Shown: positions 35,350 to 43,102 of the stretch, in pieces
How the letters are laid out: every line of letters begins with the position of its first letter
How positions within the stretch are numbered: the stretch's first letter is position 1
From: an uncultured Hungatella sp.
Lineage (GTDB): Bacteria; Bacillota; Clostridia; Lachnospirales; Lachnospiraceae
Direction: 5' to 3'
Length of the DNA stretch: 44,521 nt
NCBI GenBank assembly: GCA_947066955.1
Contig: CAMTAF010000015.1
Span: 1 to 44,521, forward strand
Program-made: the position numbers and the translations under genes
Notes under the pieces: model-generated
Databases searched by the model: none
The model's input: the letters and a program-made list of their open reading frames with translations, nothing else
What the model was told of the DNA's origin: nothing

Positions 35350-37071
35350 TTATTGTGAAAGCCAGATATTGTTAAACGGAGACGTCACCACCATCTGGCT
35401 GTCGGCCCGCAGAACCGCGTCGTGCACCCTGCCGGAGATCGCCCAGTTGCGGCACTCATACGCATAGTAGATGCCGGTGTACTCGTTCATGATCTTCTCC
35501 ATGGCCTTCACGTAGATCTCTTTTCTGGCCGCCTCGTCGGTCATGGCAAATGCCTCGTTGAGCATCTTATCCATCTCCGGGTCCGTGTAGCCGCCGGAGT
35601 TGGAGGAGGCGTGGATGGTCGCTGTTGAGAAGAACTTATCCAGGAATCCGTAGGGATCCGGGTTGGAGTTCCAGCTCACGCCAAAGCTGTTCACCGTGTC
35701 TCCCTGCCAGGAATCCGGAACCGTGGCAGACCACTCGGCCATGGTGGAGGACTTGATATCCAGCTTCACGCCGATCTCTCCCCAGTAGTACTGAAGCATC
35801 TGGGCCATCTTCTCCCTGTAGGTAGTGGAACCGATGTAGATGGTCATGGAGAAGCCGTCAGGATAGCCTGCCTCGGCCAGGAGAGCCTTGGCCCCATCCG
35901 GGTCGTAAGCCGGAACAAGGGCGTTGAGGGCAGTGTCATACCCCCAGGAATAGGCGGTCAGGGGCTGATAAGCTCTCGTCCCCTCGCCGTACTGATAGAT
36001 GCCGGACACCAGGGCGTCGATATCCACTGCCATGGTCAGCGCCTGGCGGACCTTTGGATCAGCGGTGGGGCCGTTCTGTAAATTAAAGCGCACATAGGTG
36101 ATTGCGGAGCTGGGCGTCTGCAGAAGCAGTCCCTCATCCCCGGCTCTCTTGATGGACTCGCCCTGGAGATACATGGCAATGTCAACCTCACCGGTTGTAA
36201 CCGCGTTGATGGCCTGGTTGGAGTCCGATACAATGCGGAACTCGATTCCATCCACATAGGGCTCTGTGCCCCAGTAGTTGTCGCTCTTCTTAAGCACCAC
36301 CTTCTCGTCGGTCACGATCTCCTCCAGCGTAAAGGGGCCGGTTCCCACGATGTGGCTGCCGAACTCATCTCCCCAGCCTTCTACTTCCTCCTTGGGGACA
36401 ATGGCGGTTCCCACCTCGGTCAGCTGGGTGATGAACGGACCTGCCGGGGAAGACATATGTAACAGAACCGTGGTGTCGTCAACAACCTCCGCGTAGTCAA
36501 AGAAATCGCGGCAAACCCGGTCTGTAGGGGACTCTTCCTTGCTTCTCTCCAGAGAATACTTCACATCCTCCGCGGTCATCTTTCTGCCCTTGACGTACTG
36601 TCCGTTCTGGAAATATACGTCGTCCCGGAGATGGATGGTGTAGGTGAGCCCGTCATCGCTGACCTCGTAGCCTGTGGCCAGGCACGGGATAGACTCCTTG
36701 TACTCCTTGTCGTAGATAAACAAGGTCTCCAGCACATTGTACATGATGTGGTTCTCGTACATGGTGGTGTAGCCTGCCGGGTCCAAAGTCAGAGGCGCCG
36801 ACGGCATGGATACTACCAGAGTGCCTCCCGGCGTCGCCTCCTGGTCGGTCTGGCCGATGGAGATGGCCGCGTCAAGGGTCTGCCCCGCGGCGTTGGCGTC
36901 AGGATTCACCTTGGCAGCCGCCGTGGTCTCTCCCGCCGCCGCTGTGGTGTCCCCAGCAGCCGCCGTTGTCGCCGTGTCGCCGCCTGAACTGCCGGAGCCG
37001 CCGCAGCCTGCCAAAGCGGATGCAGCCATCACCGCCGCCATGGCCAGCGCCATGATTGATTTTCTTTTCAT
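35350..37071 (-). CDS. Peptide ABC transporter substrate-binding lipoprotein
   Basis: A 573-residue SBP_bac_5 (family 5) binding protein: signal peptide with lipobox LAGC (C23), Ala/Thr-rich linker to about residue 80, then the domain starting GGTLVVSMPSAPLTLDPAG, with GTGPFTLEEI and the usual YDPDGAKALLAEAGYP. It delivers peptides to the permeases. ATG 37071 with GGGAG 9 nt upstream. First gene of the importer operon, with its promoter and leader hairpin upstream. Confidence 0.93.
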   Translation of the reverse strand: MKRKSIMALAMAAVMAASALAGCGGSGSSGGDTATTAAAGDTTAAAGETTAAAKVNPDANAAGQTLDAAISIGQTDQEATPGGTLVVSMPSAPLTLDPAGYTTMYENHIMYNVLETLFIYDKEYKESIPCLATGYEVSDDGLTYTIHLRDDVYFQNGQYVKGRKMTAEDVKYSLERSKEESPTDRVCRDFFDYAEVVDDTTVLLHMSSPAGPFITQLTEVGTAIVPKEEVEGWGDEFGSHIVGTGPFTLEEIVTDEKVVLKKSDNYWGTEPYVDGIEFRIVSDSNQAINAVTTGEVDIAMYLQGESIKRAGDEGLLLQTPSSAITYVRFNLQNGPTADPKVRQALTMAVDIDALVSGIYQYGEGTRAYQPLTAYSWGYDTALNALVPAYDPDGAKALLAEAGYPDGFSMTIYIGSTTYREKMAQMLQYYWGEIGVKLDIKSSTMAEWSATVPDSWQGDTVNSFGVSWNSNPDPYGFLDKFFSTATIHASSNSGGYTDPEMDKMLNEAFAMTDEAARKEIYVKAMEKIMNEYTGIYYAYECRNWAISGRVHDAVLRADSQMVVTSPFNNIWLSQ

Positions 37072-37106
37072 AATAATTCTCTCCCTTCCTGAAGCTGATA
37101 AAGTAA

Positions 37107-37150
37107 AAATCGATGGCAGACCGGTATGTTCCCCAAATCGCCATCGATTT
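37107..37150 (-). promoter_or_regulatory. Attenuator-like hairpin in the importer leader
   Basis: In the leader RNA of the importer operon an 11-bp perfect stem, AAATCGATGGC with GCCATCGATTT, is followed by TTTA, like a terminator. The 5' arm can instead pair with a nearer CGATTT (37140-37135) to form AAATCG-ATGG-CGATTT. The two folds exclude each other. No known riboswitch core was recognised. Confidence 0.5.
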
Positions 37151-37205
37151 AAGACTTTCTTATTAAGTTCGCCGCCGGCCTCTCCGGCCCTTGGCTATGT
37201 CCCAT

Positions 37206-37235
37206 ATTATAATCAGCTATATCCGTTTCCGTCAA
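37206..37235 (-). promoter_or_regulatory. Sigma-A promoter of the peptide importer operon
   Basis: Minus-strand TTGACG (37235-37230), 18-nt spacer, perfect TATAAT (37211-37206), giving a leader of about 128 nt to the ATG at 37071. The gap from 37236 to 37387 is AT-rich and shows nothing else. Confidence 0.75.
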
Positions 37236-37387
37236 GTTTTTTCTCCAAATACTTGATTTTCCTAATTTTATTAATAGTTTGGTTTATTTTTAAAAGTTTT
37301 ATTTCATCACTTTTATATTTTATTCCTTTATTGTAATAAAATTCCCGGATTTAATTTTATTTTTTTAAGAAGCGAGACTGTGTGCAA

Positions 37388-37465
37388 TCGAGTAGGGGAG
37401 GCCTTCCCCCTACTCGCCGTGCGGCCCGTGCGCCGCTTTAGCGGCAAACTGCCACTGCACGGGCC
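37388..37465 (+). repeat. Dispersed repeat B, copy 5
   Basis: GAGTAGGGG/CCCCTACTC left hairpin and a right part with the same GGCCCGTGCGCCGCTTTAGC and CACGGGC as copy 3. It lies between the S9 peptidase terminator and the importer promoter. Confidence 0.8.
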
Positions 37466-37468
37466 TGG

Positions 37469-37507
37469 GCAAACAAAACGGGAGACCGCCGTTTCCGGCA
37501 ATCTCCC
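37469..37507 (-). terminator. Terminator of the S9 peptidase operon
   Basis: Minus-strand GGGAGATTGCCG - GAAA - CGGCGGTCTCCC, 12-bp stem with two T-G pairs and a GNRA-type tetraloop, then GTTTTGTTTG. About 8 nt after the stop at 37516. Confidence 0.88.
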
Positions 37508-37515
37508 GATCCTGT

Positions 37516-39543
37516 CTAGCCCAGATATTTTTCAAACCATGCTTCCAGCTCCTTAAGCCTGGTCATCCGGTTCTGGGGCTTTCCGCTCCTGGAGAGCTCG
37601 TGGTTCTCCCCGTGGAACAGCACCAGCCTGGCGTCGGTGCCCTGGCGTTTCACAGCGGAGAACATCTGGACGGCATCCCCCATCCAGCACCGGTAGTCCT
37701 CGTCAGACTGGAGAAGCAAAAGGGGCGTCTTGGCATCCTTGGCTCCGCTCAAGGGGGACATGGACCACACCTTGTGGAAATCCTCCCAGGGGTAGGCCCC
37801 CATCTGCAGGCGGTTGGCGTAGTAGCCGATGTCCGTGTACAGGCATTTGGTTAAGTAGTTGGATATGGAGCGCTGAGATACGGCGGCGGCATACCGGTCT
37901 GTGTGGCCCACGATCCAGTTGCACATAAAGCCGCCGTAGGAACCGCCGCACACGCCTACCTTCTCCGGGTCCATGTCCGGATAATGGGCCAGGGCCTGGT
38001 CCGTGAACTCCAAAAGATCCTCAAAGTCATCCTTTCCAAACACCTCCGTGATGTCCGCAAAGGCCTCTCCCCTTCCGTCGGACCCCCTCGGGTTGCAGTA
38101 GATCACAAAATATCCGTCGCTTGCCAGGCACTGATACTCGTGGAAGAATACGGTTCCCGAGGCAGTCTTCGGCCCGCCGTGGATCTCCAGCACTGCCGGA
38201 TATTTCTTTCCCGGCTCATAGTCCGCGGGCTTGATCACATACCCTTCCATCTCATAGCCGTTCCTGCTATTGTAGCGGAAGGACTCCGGGCTGGACACCT
38301 TGCGGCTTGCCAGGTACTCATCGTTAAGGCCTGTGAGCTTCTCCTCCCTGCCGTTTTCGGGACACAGAGCGTAGACCTCCCCTAAGTGCTGGCCCCTCAT
38401 GGCGGTCATGACGATCTTTCCGCCCCGCACGTCCAATCCCGTAACCGCCCCTGCTTCTTTTGTCACCTCCGTGACAGCGCCATCCTGGTCCACGGCCATG
38501 ATCCTGGAGTCCCCCCACAAAGTCTGGACAAGGTAGAGCACGCCTTTCTCCTGGCAGTAGACCGCGGACTTTCCGCCGCCGAACTTGGCGTCGCTTCCCA
38601 CGATATTTCCAACAGAAGCGTCGCAGTAGGGGAGCTGGCGGGAGGCGTTCTCCCCCAGATCATAAATGTAATATCTGGGGTGTTTTCCCACCCTCTCGTA
38701 GGTGGAGGCTGTGTAGAAGATCTTTGAGTTCCCCATAAAGCACACCTGGTTCACATCATAAAGGTCTTCCTTCACAAGCTGGCTCATTTTCCCTGTCACA
38801 CAATCATAGAGATACAGGCCACAGGTCCGGGGCATGATGCTGTCGTAGAGCGGGCCACACCAGACCACCTTTGTCCCGTCCGCGGACACGTCAAAGGAGA
38901 CAATGTCCAGATATTTCTGGGAAATGCGGGTCAGCTCCCCTGTCCCCTCATGAAACAGGTACAGGGCGCTGCGCTTCCTGCTGCGGATTCCCTTGCCGTT
39001 GAACCAGAAGGGAAGCTCCTCATAGATATAATAGTCCTTTCCCTCCTCAGCCTCATAGAGATCCTCCCCGTTTCCTGCCTCGCCGGCTTCCTGCCCTGGG
39101 GTTTCCTCTGAGACCTGGAGATCCTCCTGGTTCTCATCCGCCGTGGCCAGCACCAGCCATTGGTCCTTTAACTTCCTAAGCTTCTCCACCTTCACGGGGA
39201 CGGTCATGGCCTTCACCGCCTCGCCGCCTGTGAGGGAGAGCCTGTAGTACCTGGTCTCTTTTTTTGCCTCCTCTTTATCCTGATCCCTTCCCGAGGCAAA
39301 CAAAAGAGTCTCCCCGTCAAGCCACACCGGCGCCTTGGCCTCGCCTCTGGCGGCCAAAAGTTTATTCTCCTTTGTCCCCATGTTCACGGCCCAAATGCTG
39401 CTGTGATAACAGTTCTCCTCCTTGTCCGCCTGGTTCACCACATAGGATGCCCACTGTCCGTCAGGGGAGAAGGACACCTCTGACACAAAATGAAACTCAA
39501 ACAAATCTTCCCGTGTTACCGGCTTTTTTTCTGTCTGTCCCAT
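37516..39543 (-). CDS. S9 family serine peptidase (acylaminoacyl-/prolyl-oligopeptidase type), copy 1
   Basis: A 675-residue enzyme with an N-terminal seven-blade beta-propeller (about 1-420) and a C-terminal alpha/beta hydrolase domain. The nucleophile Ser lies in CGGSYGGFMCN, Asp in SDEDYRC and His in GENHELS. No signal peptide, so it is cytosolic and acts on short peptides. ATG 39543 has GGGGGAG 8 nt upstream; GTG two codons upstream is badly spaced. It follows a paralogue on the same strand and sits 300 bp from a peptide importer, so the likely job is hydrolysing imported peptides. Confidence 0.92.
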   Translation of the reverse strand: MGQTEKKPVTREDLFEFHFVSEVSFSPDGQWASYVVNQADKEENCYHSSIWAVNMGTKENKLLAARGEAKAPVWLDGETLLFASGRDQDKEEAKKETRYYRLSLTGGEAVKAMTVPVKVEKLRKLKDQWLVLATADENQEDLQVSEETPGQEAGEAGNGEDLYEAEEGKDYYIYEELPFWFNGKGIRSRKRSALYLFHEGTGELTRISQKYLDIVSFDVSADGTKVVWCGPLYDSIMPRTCGLYLYDCVTGKMSQLVKEDLYDVNQVCFMGNSKIFYTASTYERVGKHPRYYIYDLGENASRQLPYCDASVGNIVGSDAKFGGGKSAVYCQEKGVLYLVQTLWGDSRIMAVDQDGAVTEVTKEAGAVTGLDVRGGKIVMTAMRGQHLGEVYALCPENGREEKLTGLNDEYLASRKVSSPESFRYNSRNGYEMEGYVIKPADYEPGKKYPAVLEIHGGPKTASGTVFFHEYQCLASDGYFVIYCNPRGSDGRGEAFADITEVFGKDDFEDLLEFTDQALAHYPDMDPEKVGVCGGSYGGFMCNWIVGHTDRYAAAVSQRSISNYLTKCLYTDIGYYANRLQMGAYPWEDFHKVWSMSPLSGAKDAKTPLLLLQSDEDYRCWMGDAVQMFSAVKRQGTDARLVLFHGENHELSRSGKPQNRMTRLKELEAWFEKYLG

Positions 39544-39558
39544 AATCACCGCTCCCCC

Positions 39559-41619
39559 TTAATCAGTATCGGCACGCCCCGCTTCGCGGGCCCTGCCATG
39601 TCGGAGGAAGGCATCCTGAAAATGCTCCGCATTTGCCTTCCCCCTCCCTATAGTCTCTGGTTTCAGATGCCTATCCATCCAGTTTAAGATCTCCCTCATG
39701 CGGATGATCCGGTTTCTGGGCCTTCCGGAGCGGGACAGCTCGTGGGTCTCGCCCTTGACCATGAGCATGCGGGTCTCCACCCCCAGCACCTTGAGGGCCG
39801 CGAACATCTCCATGCCCTCTGCCACATTGCAGCGGTAATCCTGCTCCGAGTGGATGAAGAGGGTGGGAGTCTTGCAGTTGGCGATGTATTTGATGGGCGA
39901 ATGGAACCACAGCTTGTCCACATCCTCGCAGGCAAAGGCTGCCTGTTCATTCTTTGTAAATGTGTGGCCGATGTCGGACATGTACTCAAAGGAGATCCAG
40001 TTGGCGATGGACCGCTGGGAGGCCGCTGCCTTGAACCGGTCCGTGTGGCCGATGATCCAGTTGGTCATAAAGCCGCCGTAGGAGCCGCCTGTAACGCCTA
40101 CATTCTCCCTGTCGATATCCGGCTCATGGTCCAGGACATAGTCCGTAAATTCCATAAGATTGTCATAGTCCACTGTCCCGTATTTGCCGTTGATGTCGCC
40201 GAACTCGGTGCCAAAGCCGTCGGAACCCCTGGGGTTGGTGAAGAACACAAAATATCCCGCATTGGCCCACATCTGCATCTCGTGGTGGAACACCGTGCCG
40301 AACACGGTCCGGGGGCCGCCGTGGATGTGGAAAATAGCCGGGTATTTTTTCCCTGGCTCATAGCCCGCCGGAGTCATAACCCACCCGGTCAGGGTGACCC
40401 CGTCTTTTGCCGTAAAGCTGTACTCTTTCCTGGGGCGCACATCCCACTGGCTCATGTCATTAAAATGGGTGATCTGCCTTCCATCTAAGTACAGCTCCGC
40501 CAGGTTGTCCCCGTAGAGGCCGCAGACCGCTGTATGTCCATCCATAAGGTCAAAGCTGTCGCAGGAGCCTCTGTCTGTCACAACGGGCTCTAGGGACCCA
40601 TCCTGACGGATGGCGTACACATGGGCGCTATCCCCTCTTGTGGTGACAAAATAGCAGATCCCGTCGCCTGTTTTCACGGTTCTTCCGGCCCCTAAGCGCG
40701 CGTCGCTTCCCACGCTTCCGGAGCCGCTGCTGTAATCATACTCCGCCAGCAGCTTGAACTCCCCGGTAGTTAAGTTCATGGTGTAGAAATCCATGTATTT
40801 GCCGTTCCCGTGGGGATTGTCCACGCTGGAAGCCACAACCGCCTCCTGGTCTGCCCAGAAGCCGATCATCCCTGTCCTTCTCGTATCCTTCTCAAGAAGG
40901 CACCGGTTCTCTCCTGTCTCCATGTCATAGAGGTAGATGCCGTCGTACAGGTTGTGGATATCTGTCCAGGGATAAGCCTTGTACAGCACCTTGTTCCCTC
41001 TCACTGAGTAAGCGCTCACATCCGCCGTCTCTTCAGATATGGGGGTCAGCTCTCCCGTGGAGGCCCGGTATAAGTACAGACGGCTGCGGATGCCGTTGGT
41101 AAACCCTTTTCCGTTGAACCAGAAGGGGATCTCGTCCACCACCTCATAGGCGTCGTCCTTCCCCTGGACCCTCTTTTCCAGCTCCACAGCAGCCGTGATC
41201 AGATATTGGTCCTCATCCACCCGGTACATGCCCGTTGCCTTTAAAGGTACGGTAAACGCCTTCACCGCCTCCCCTCCCTCTGGGGAGATCTCATAGTAGC
41301 TGGTAGAGGGCCCGCTCTCTTTTTCGCCGGCCTTTTCGCCCTCTTTCCCGCTGTCCTTGCTGCCTTTCTTGCCTTCCCTGTCAGCCGGGAACAGAAGGGT
41401 CCCTTTGGCTGTCCACACATAGCTCTTCCCGTCGCCGCCGGCAGTCAGCCGCAGCACCTTGTCTTTTTCCCCATCATAAAGGTAGAGATCGCCTTTATAA
41501 TCATTATCCTTCAGATCCGCGTGCTGCACCACAAAAGCGATGCTTTTTCCGTCTGGGGCAAATGTGGGATTGCTGACAAACTGAAACTTGGTAAATGTTT
41601 CAATCTTTATAGGATTCAT
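39559..41619 (-). CDS. S9 family serine peptidase, copy 2
   Basis: A 686-residue paralogue of the downstream peptidase: propeller plus hydrolase domain with VTGGSYGGFMTNW (Ser), HSEQDYRCN (Asp) and KGETHELS (His). It starts MNPIKIETFTKFQF at ATG 41619 (AAAGG upstream). Odd: the expected end is near RMREILNWMDRHLKPE; the last 29 residues (from TIGRGKANAE) are encoded by repeat A. In tsaD the same frame hits the TAA of the repeat loop; here that TAA is altered to a sense codon and translation runs on through the element. First gene of the two-peptidase operon. Confidence 0.92.
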   Translation of the reverse strand: MNPIKIETFTKFQFVSNPTFAPDGKSIAFVVQHADLKDNDYKGDLYLYDGEKDKVLRLTAGGDGKSYVWTAKGTLLFPADREGKKGSKDSGKEGEKAGEKESGPSTSYYEISPEGGEAVKAFTVPLKATGMYRVDEDQYLITAAVELEKRVQGKDDAYEVVDEIPFWFNGKGFTNGIRSRLYLYRASTGELTPISEETADVSAYSVRGNKVLYKAYPWTDIHNLYDGIYLYDMETGENRCLLEKDTRRTGMIGFWADQEAVVASSVDNPHGNGKYMDFYTMNLTTGEFKLLAEYDYSSGSGSVGSDARLGAGRTVKTGDGICYFVTTRGDSAHVYAIRQDGSLEPVVTDRGSCDSFDLMDGHTAVCGLYGDNLAELYLDGRQITHFNDMSQWDVRPRKEYSFTAKDGVTLTGWVMTPAGYEPGKKYPAIFHIHGGPRTVFGTVFHHEMQMWANAGYFVFFTNPRGSDGFGTEFGDINGKYGTVDYDNLMEFTDYVLDHEPDIDRENVGVTGGSYGGFMTNWIIGHTDRFKAAASQRSIANWISFEYMSDIGHTFTKNEQAAFACEDVDKLWFHSPIKYIANCKTPTLFIHSEQDYRCNVAEGMEMFAALKVLGVETRMLMVKGETHELSRSGRPRNRIIRMREILNWMDRHLKPETIGRGKANAEHFQDAFLRHGRAREAGRADTD
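39565..39650 (+). repeat. Dispersed repeat A, copy 4
   Basis: CGGCACGCCCCGCTTCGCGG, CCTGCCATG, GGAAGGCATCC, and a decayed AAATGC-TCC-GCATTT hairpin, then GCCTTCCCCC. It overlaps the last 29 codons of the upstream peptidase gene. Confidence 0.85.
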
Positions 41620-41786
41620 CTCAAGCCTTTCTTGTACATGATATTTAGGTTATTCAGAGGGAACGCCTATAAACCCCGGTCACCACCTGTCAGGGTGCCG
41701 ACCTGCATGCGCATGCGCATCCGTATCCGCGCACTTCCTATTCTATCCAATCGGGAAGAGAAGTTCAATTCTTTTCGTGGGAAAAC

Positions 41787-41814
41787 TTGAAATTTTGCGA
41801 AGAACTTTTATAAT
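41787..41814 (+). promoter_or_regulatory. Sigma-A promoter of the M20 hydrolase gene
   Basis: TTGAAA (41787-41792), 16-nt spacer, TATAAT (41809-41814), about 30 nt before the ATG. The 41620-41786 stretch holds a short GC-rich CATGCGCATGCGCAT palindrome at about 41706-41720 and nothing else clear. Confidence 0.7.
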
Positions 41815-41845
41815 GGAATTTATCAAACTATCAAGGAGAATCATC

Positions 41846-43021
41846 ATGAACAAAGATCTGATTAAAAAGTACGCTGCCGAGGTTTACGACGAGATCGTAG
41901 GCTACCGCAGACACCTTCACGCCCACCCGGAACTGTCGGCCCAGGAGAAGGAGACCACAAAATATCTTGCCTCCATCATGGAGAAAAATTCTATCCCCTA
42001 CACCCTAAACCCTGCAGGGGAAGGACTGATCGCCAGGATCCAGGGCTCAAAGCCGGGAAAGGTCCTGGCCTTCCGCAGTGATATCGACGCCCTCCCCATC
42101 GCCGAGGAGACCGGGCTCCCCTTTGCCTCGGAAAATCCCGGAACAATGCACGCCTGCGGCCACGACTGCCACATGGCCATCCTTCTGGCCTTCGGCCTGG
42201 TCATGGCAAGGCACCCGGAGCTAATTGAGGGTACTGTGGTGCTGATCTTCCAGCCCGCTGAGGAGAAATTCCCAGGCGGCGCCTCCCCCATGATCAAGAC
42301 CGGGCTTCTGGACGACGTGGACGCCTTCTACGGCTACCATGTGGCCCCCGAGTTAAAGACCGGGGAGATCGGATGCAACGACGGCCCCGTCATGGCAAGC
42401 CCCACCACCTTCTGGATCGACGTGAAGGGAAAGAGCGGCCACGGGGCCAAGCCTCAGGACACCGTGGACCCTGTGGTCATCGCCTGCCAGATCGTGGTGG
42501 CCCTCCAGACCATCGTCAGCCGCAGCGTCCACCCCTGCGACCATGTGGTGGTCAGCTGCTGCCAGATCCACAGCGGCACCACGGAAAATGTGATCCAGGA
42601 GAGCGCCCAAATCGTGGGAACCATCCGCACCTACTATGATGATACCTTGAAGCTGGTGACAGACCGGATGACCTCCATCGCTGAGAATGTCAGCAAGGCC
42701 ATGGGAGGAAACGCCTCCGTGAGATACGAGTACACTTACCCCGCCGTGCTCAACCCCGCCGACCACGCGGAGCTGATCCGGCAGGCTGCCAGAGAACTGG
42801 GCTACACTCCTCTGGACAAGCTCTATCCCTCCATGGTGGGCGAGGATTTCGCTTACTACCTGCTGCACAGGACAGGCGGGCATTTCTTCCTGGGAGTGGG
42901 TGGCGACTGCTCAGGGACTTATTATCCCCTCCACAGCGCCTTTATGTGCCCGGACGAGAAGGCTTTGGCGGTGGGGTGCGAGATGCTTTTGGGGATTTAT
43001 GAGTTGGCCTTGAAGAAATAA
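41846..43021 (+). CDS. M20 family metallopeptidase/amidohydrolase
   Basis: A 391-residue zinc hydrolase of the M20D (hippurate/aminoacylase-like) type, with RSDIDALPI, HACGHDCHMA (about 101-110), GKSGHGAKPQDTVDPV and the late GEDFAYYL motif. It removes an acyl group from N-acylated amino acids. ATG 41846 behind AAGGAGAATCATC; the upstream open frame is not coding. Divergent from the S9 operon and ended by a strong terminator. Confidence 0.93.
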   Translation: MNKDLIKKYAAEVYDEIVGYRRHLHAHPELSAQEKETTKYLASIMEKNSIPYTLNPAGEGLIARIQGSKPGKVLAFRSDIDALPIAEETGLPFASENPGTMHACGHDCHMAILLAFGLVMARHPELIEGTVVLIFQPAEEKFPGGASPMIKTGLLDDVDAFYGYHVAPELKTGEIGCNDGPVMASPTTFWIDVKGKSGHGAKPQDTVDPVVIACQIVVALQTIVSRSVHPCDHVVVSCCQIHSGTTENVIQESAQIVGTIRTYYDDTLKLVTDRMTSIAENVSKAMGGNASVRYEYTYPAVLNPADHAELIRQAARELGYTPLDKLYPSMVGEDFAYYLLHRTGGHFFLGVGGDCSGTYYPLHSAFMCPDEKALAVGCEMLLGIYELALKK

Positions 43022-43035
43022 GAAGAAAATGAGGG

Positions 43036-43076
43036 CGGCTGCCAGGAGGGGGGGATCCTGGCAGCCGTTGTTGATC
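43036..43076 (+). terminator. Terminator of the M20 hydrolase gene
   Basis: Perfect 12-bp stem CGGCTGCCAGGA (43036-43047) / TCCTGGCAGCCG (43056-43067), G-rich loop, then TTGTTGATCTT. Confidence 0.8.
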
Positions 43077-43102
43077 TTAAGGGGAACTGTGAATGAAATA
43101 TG

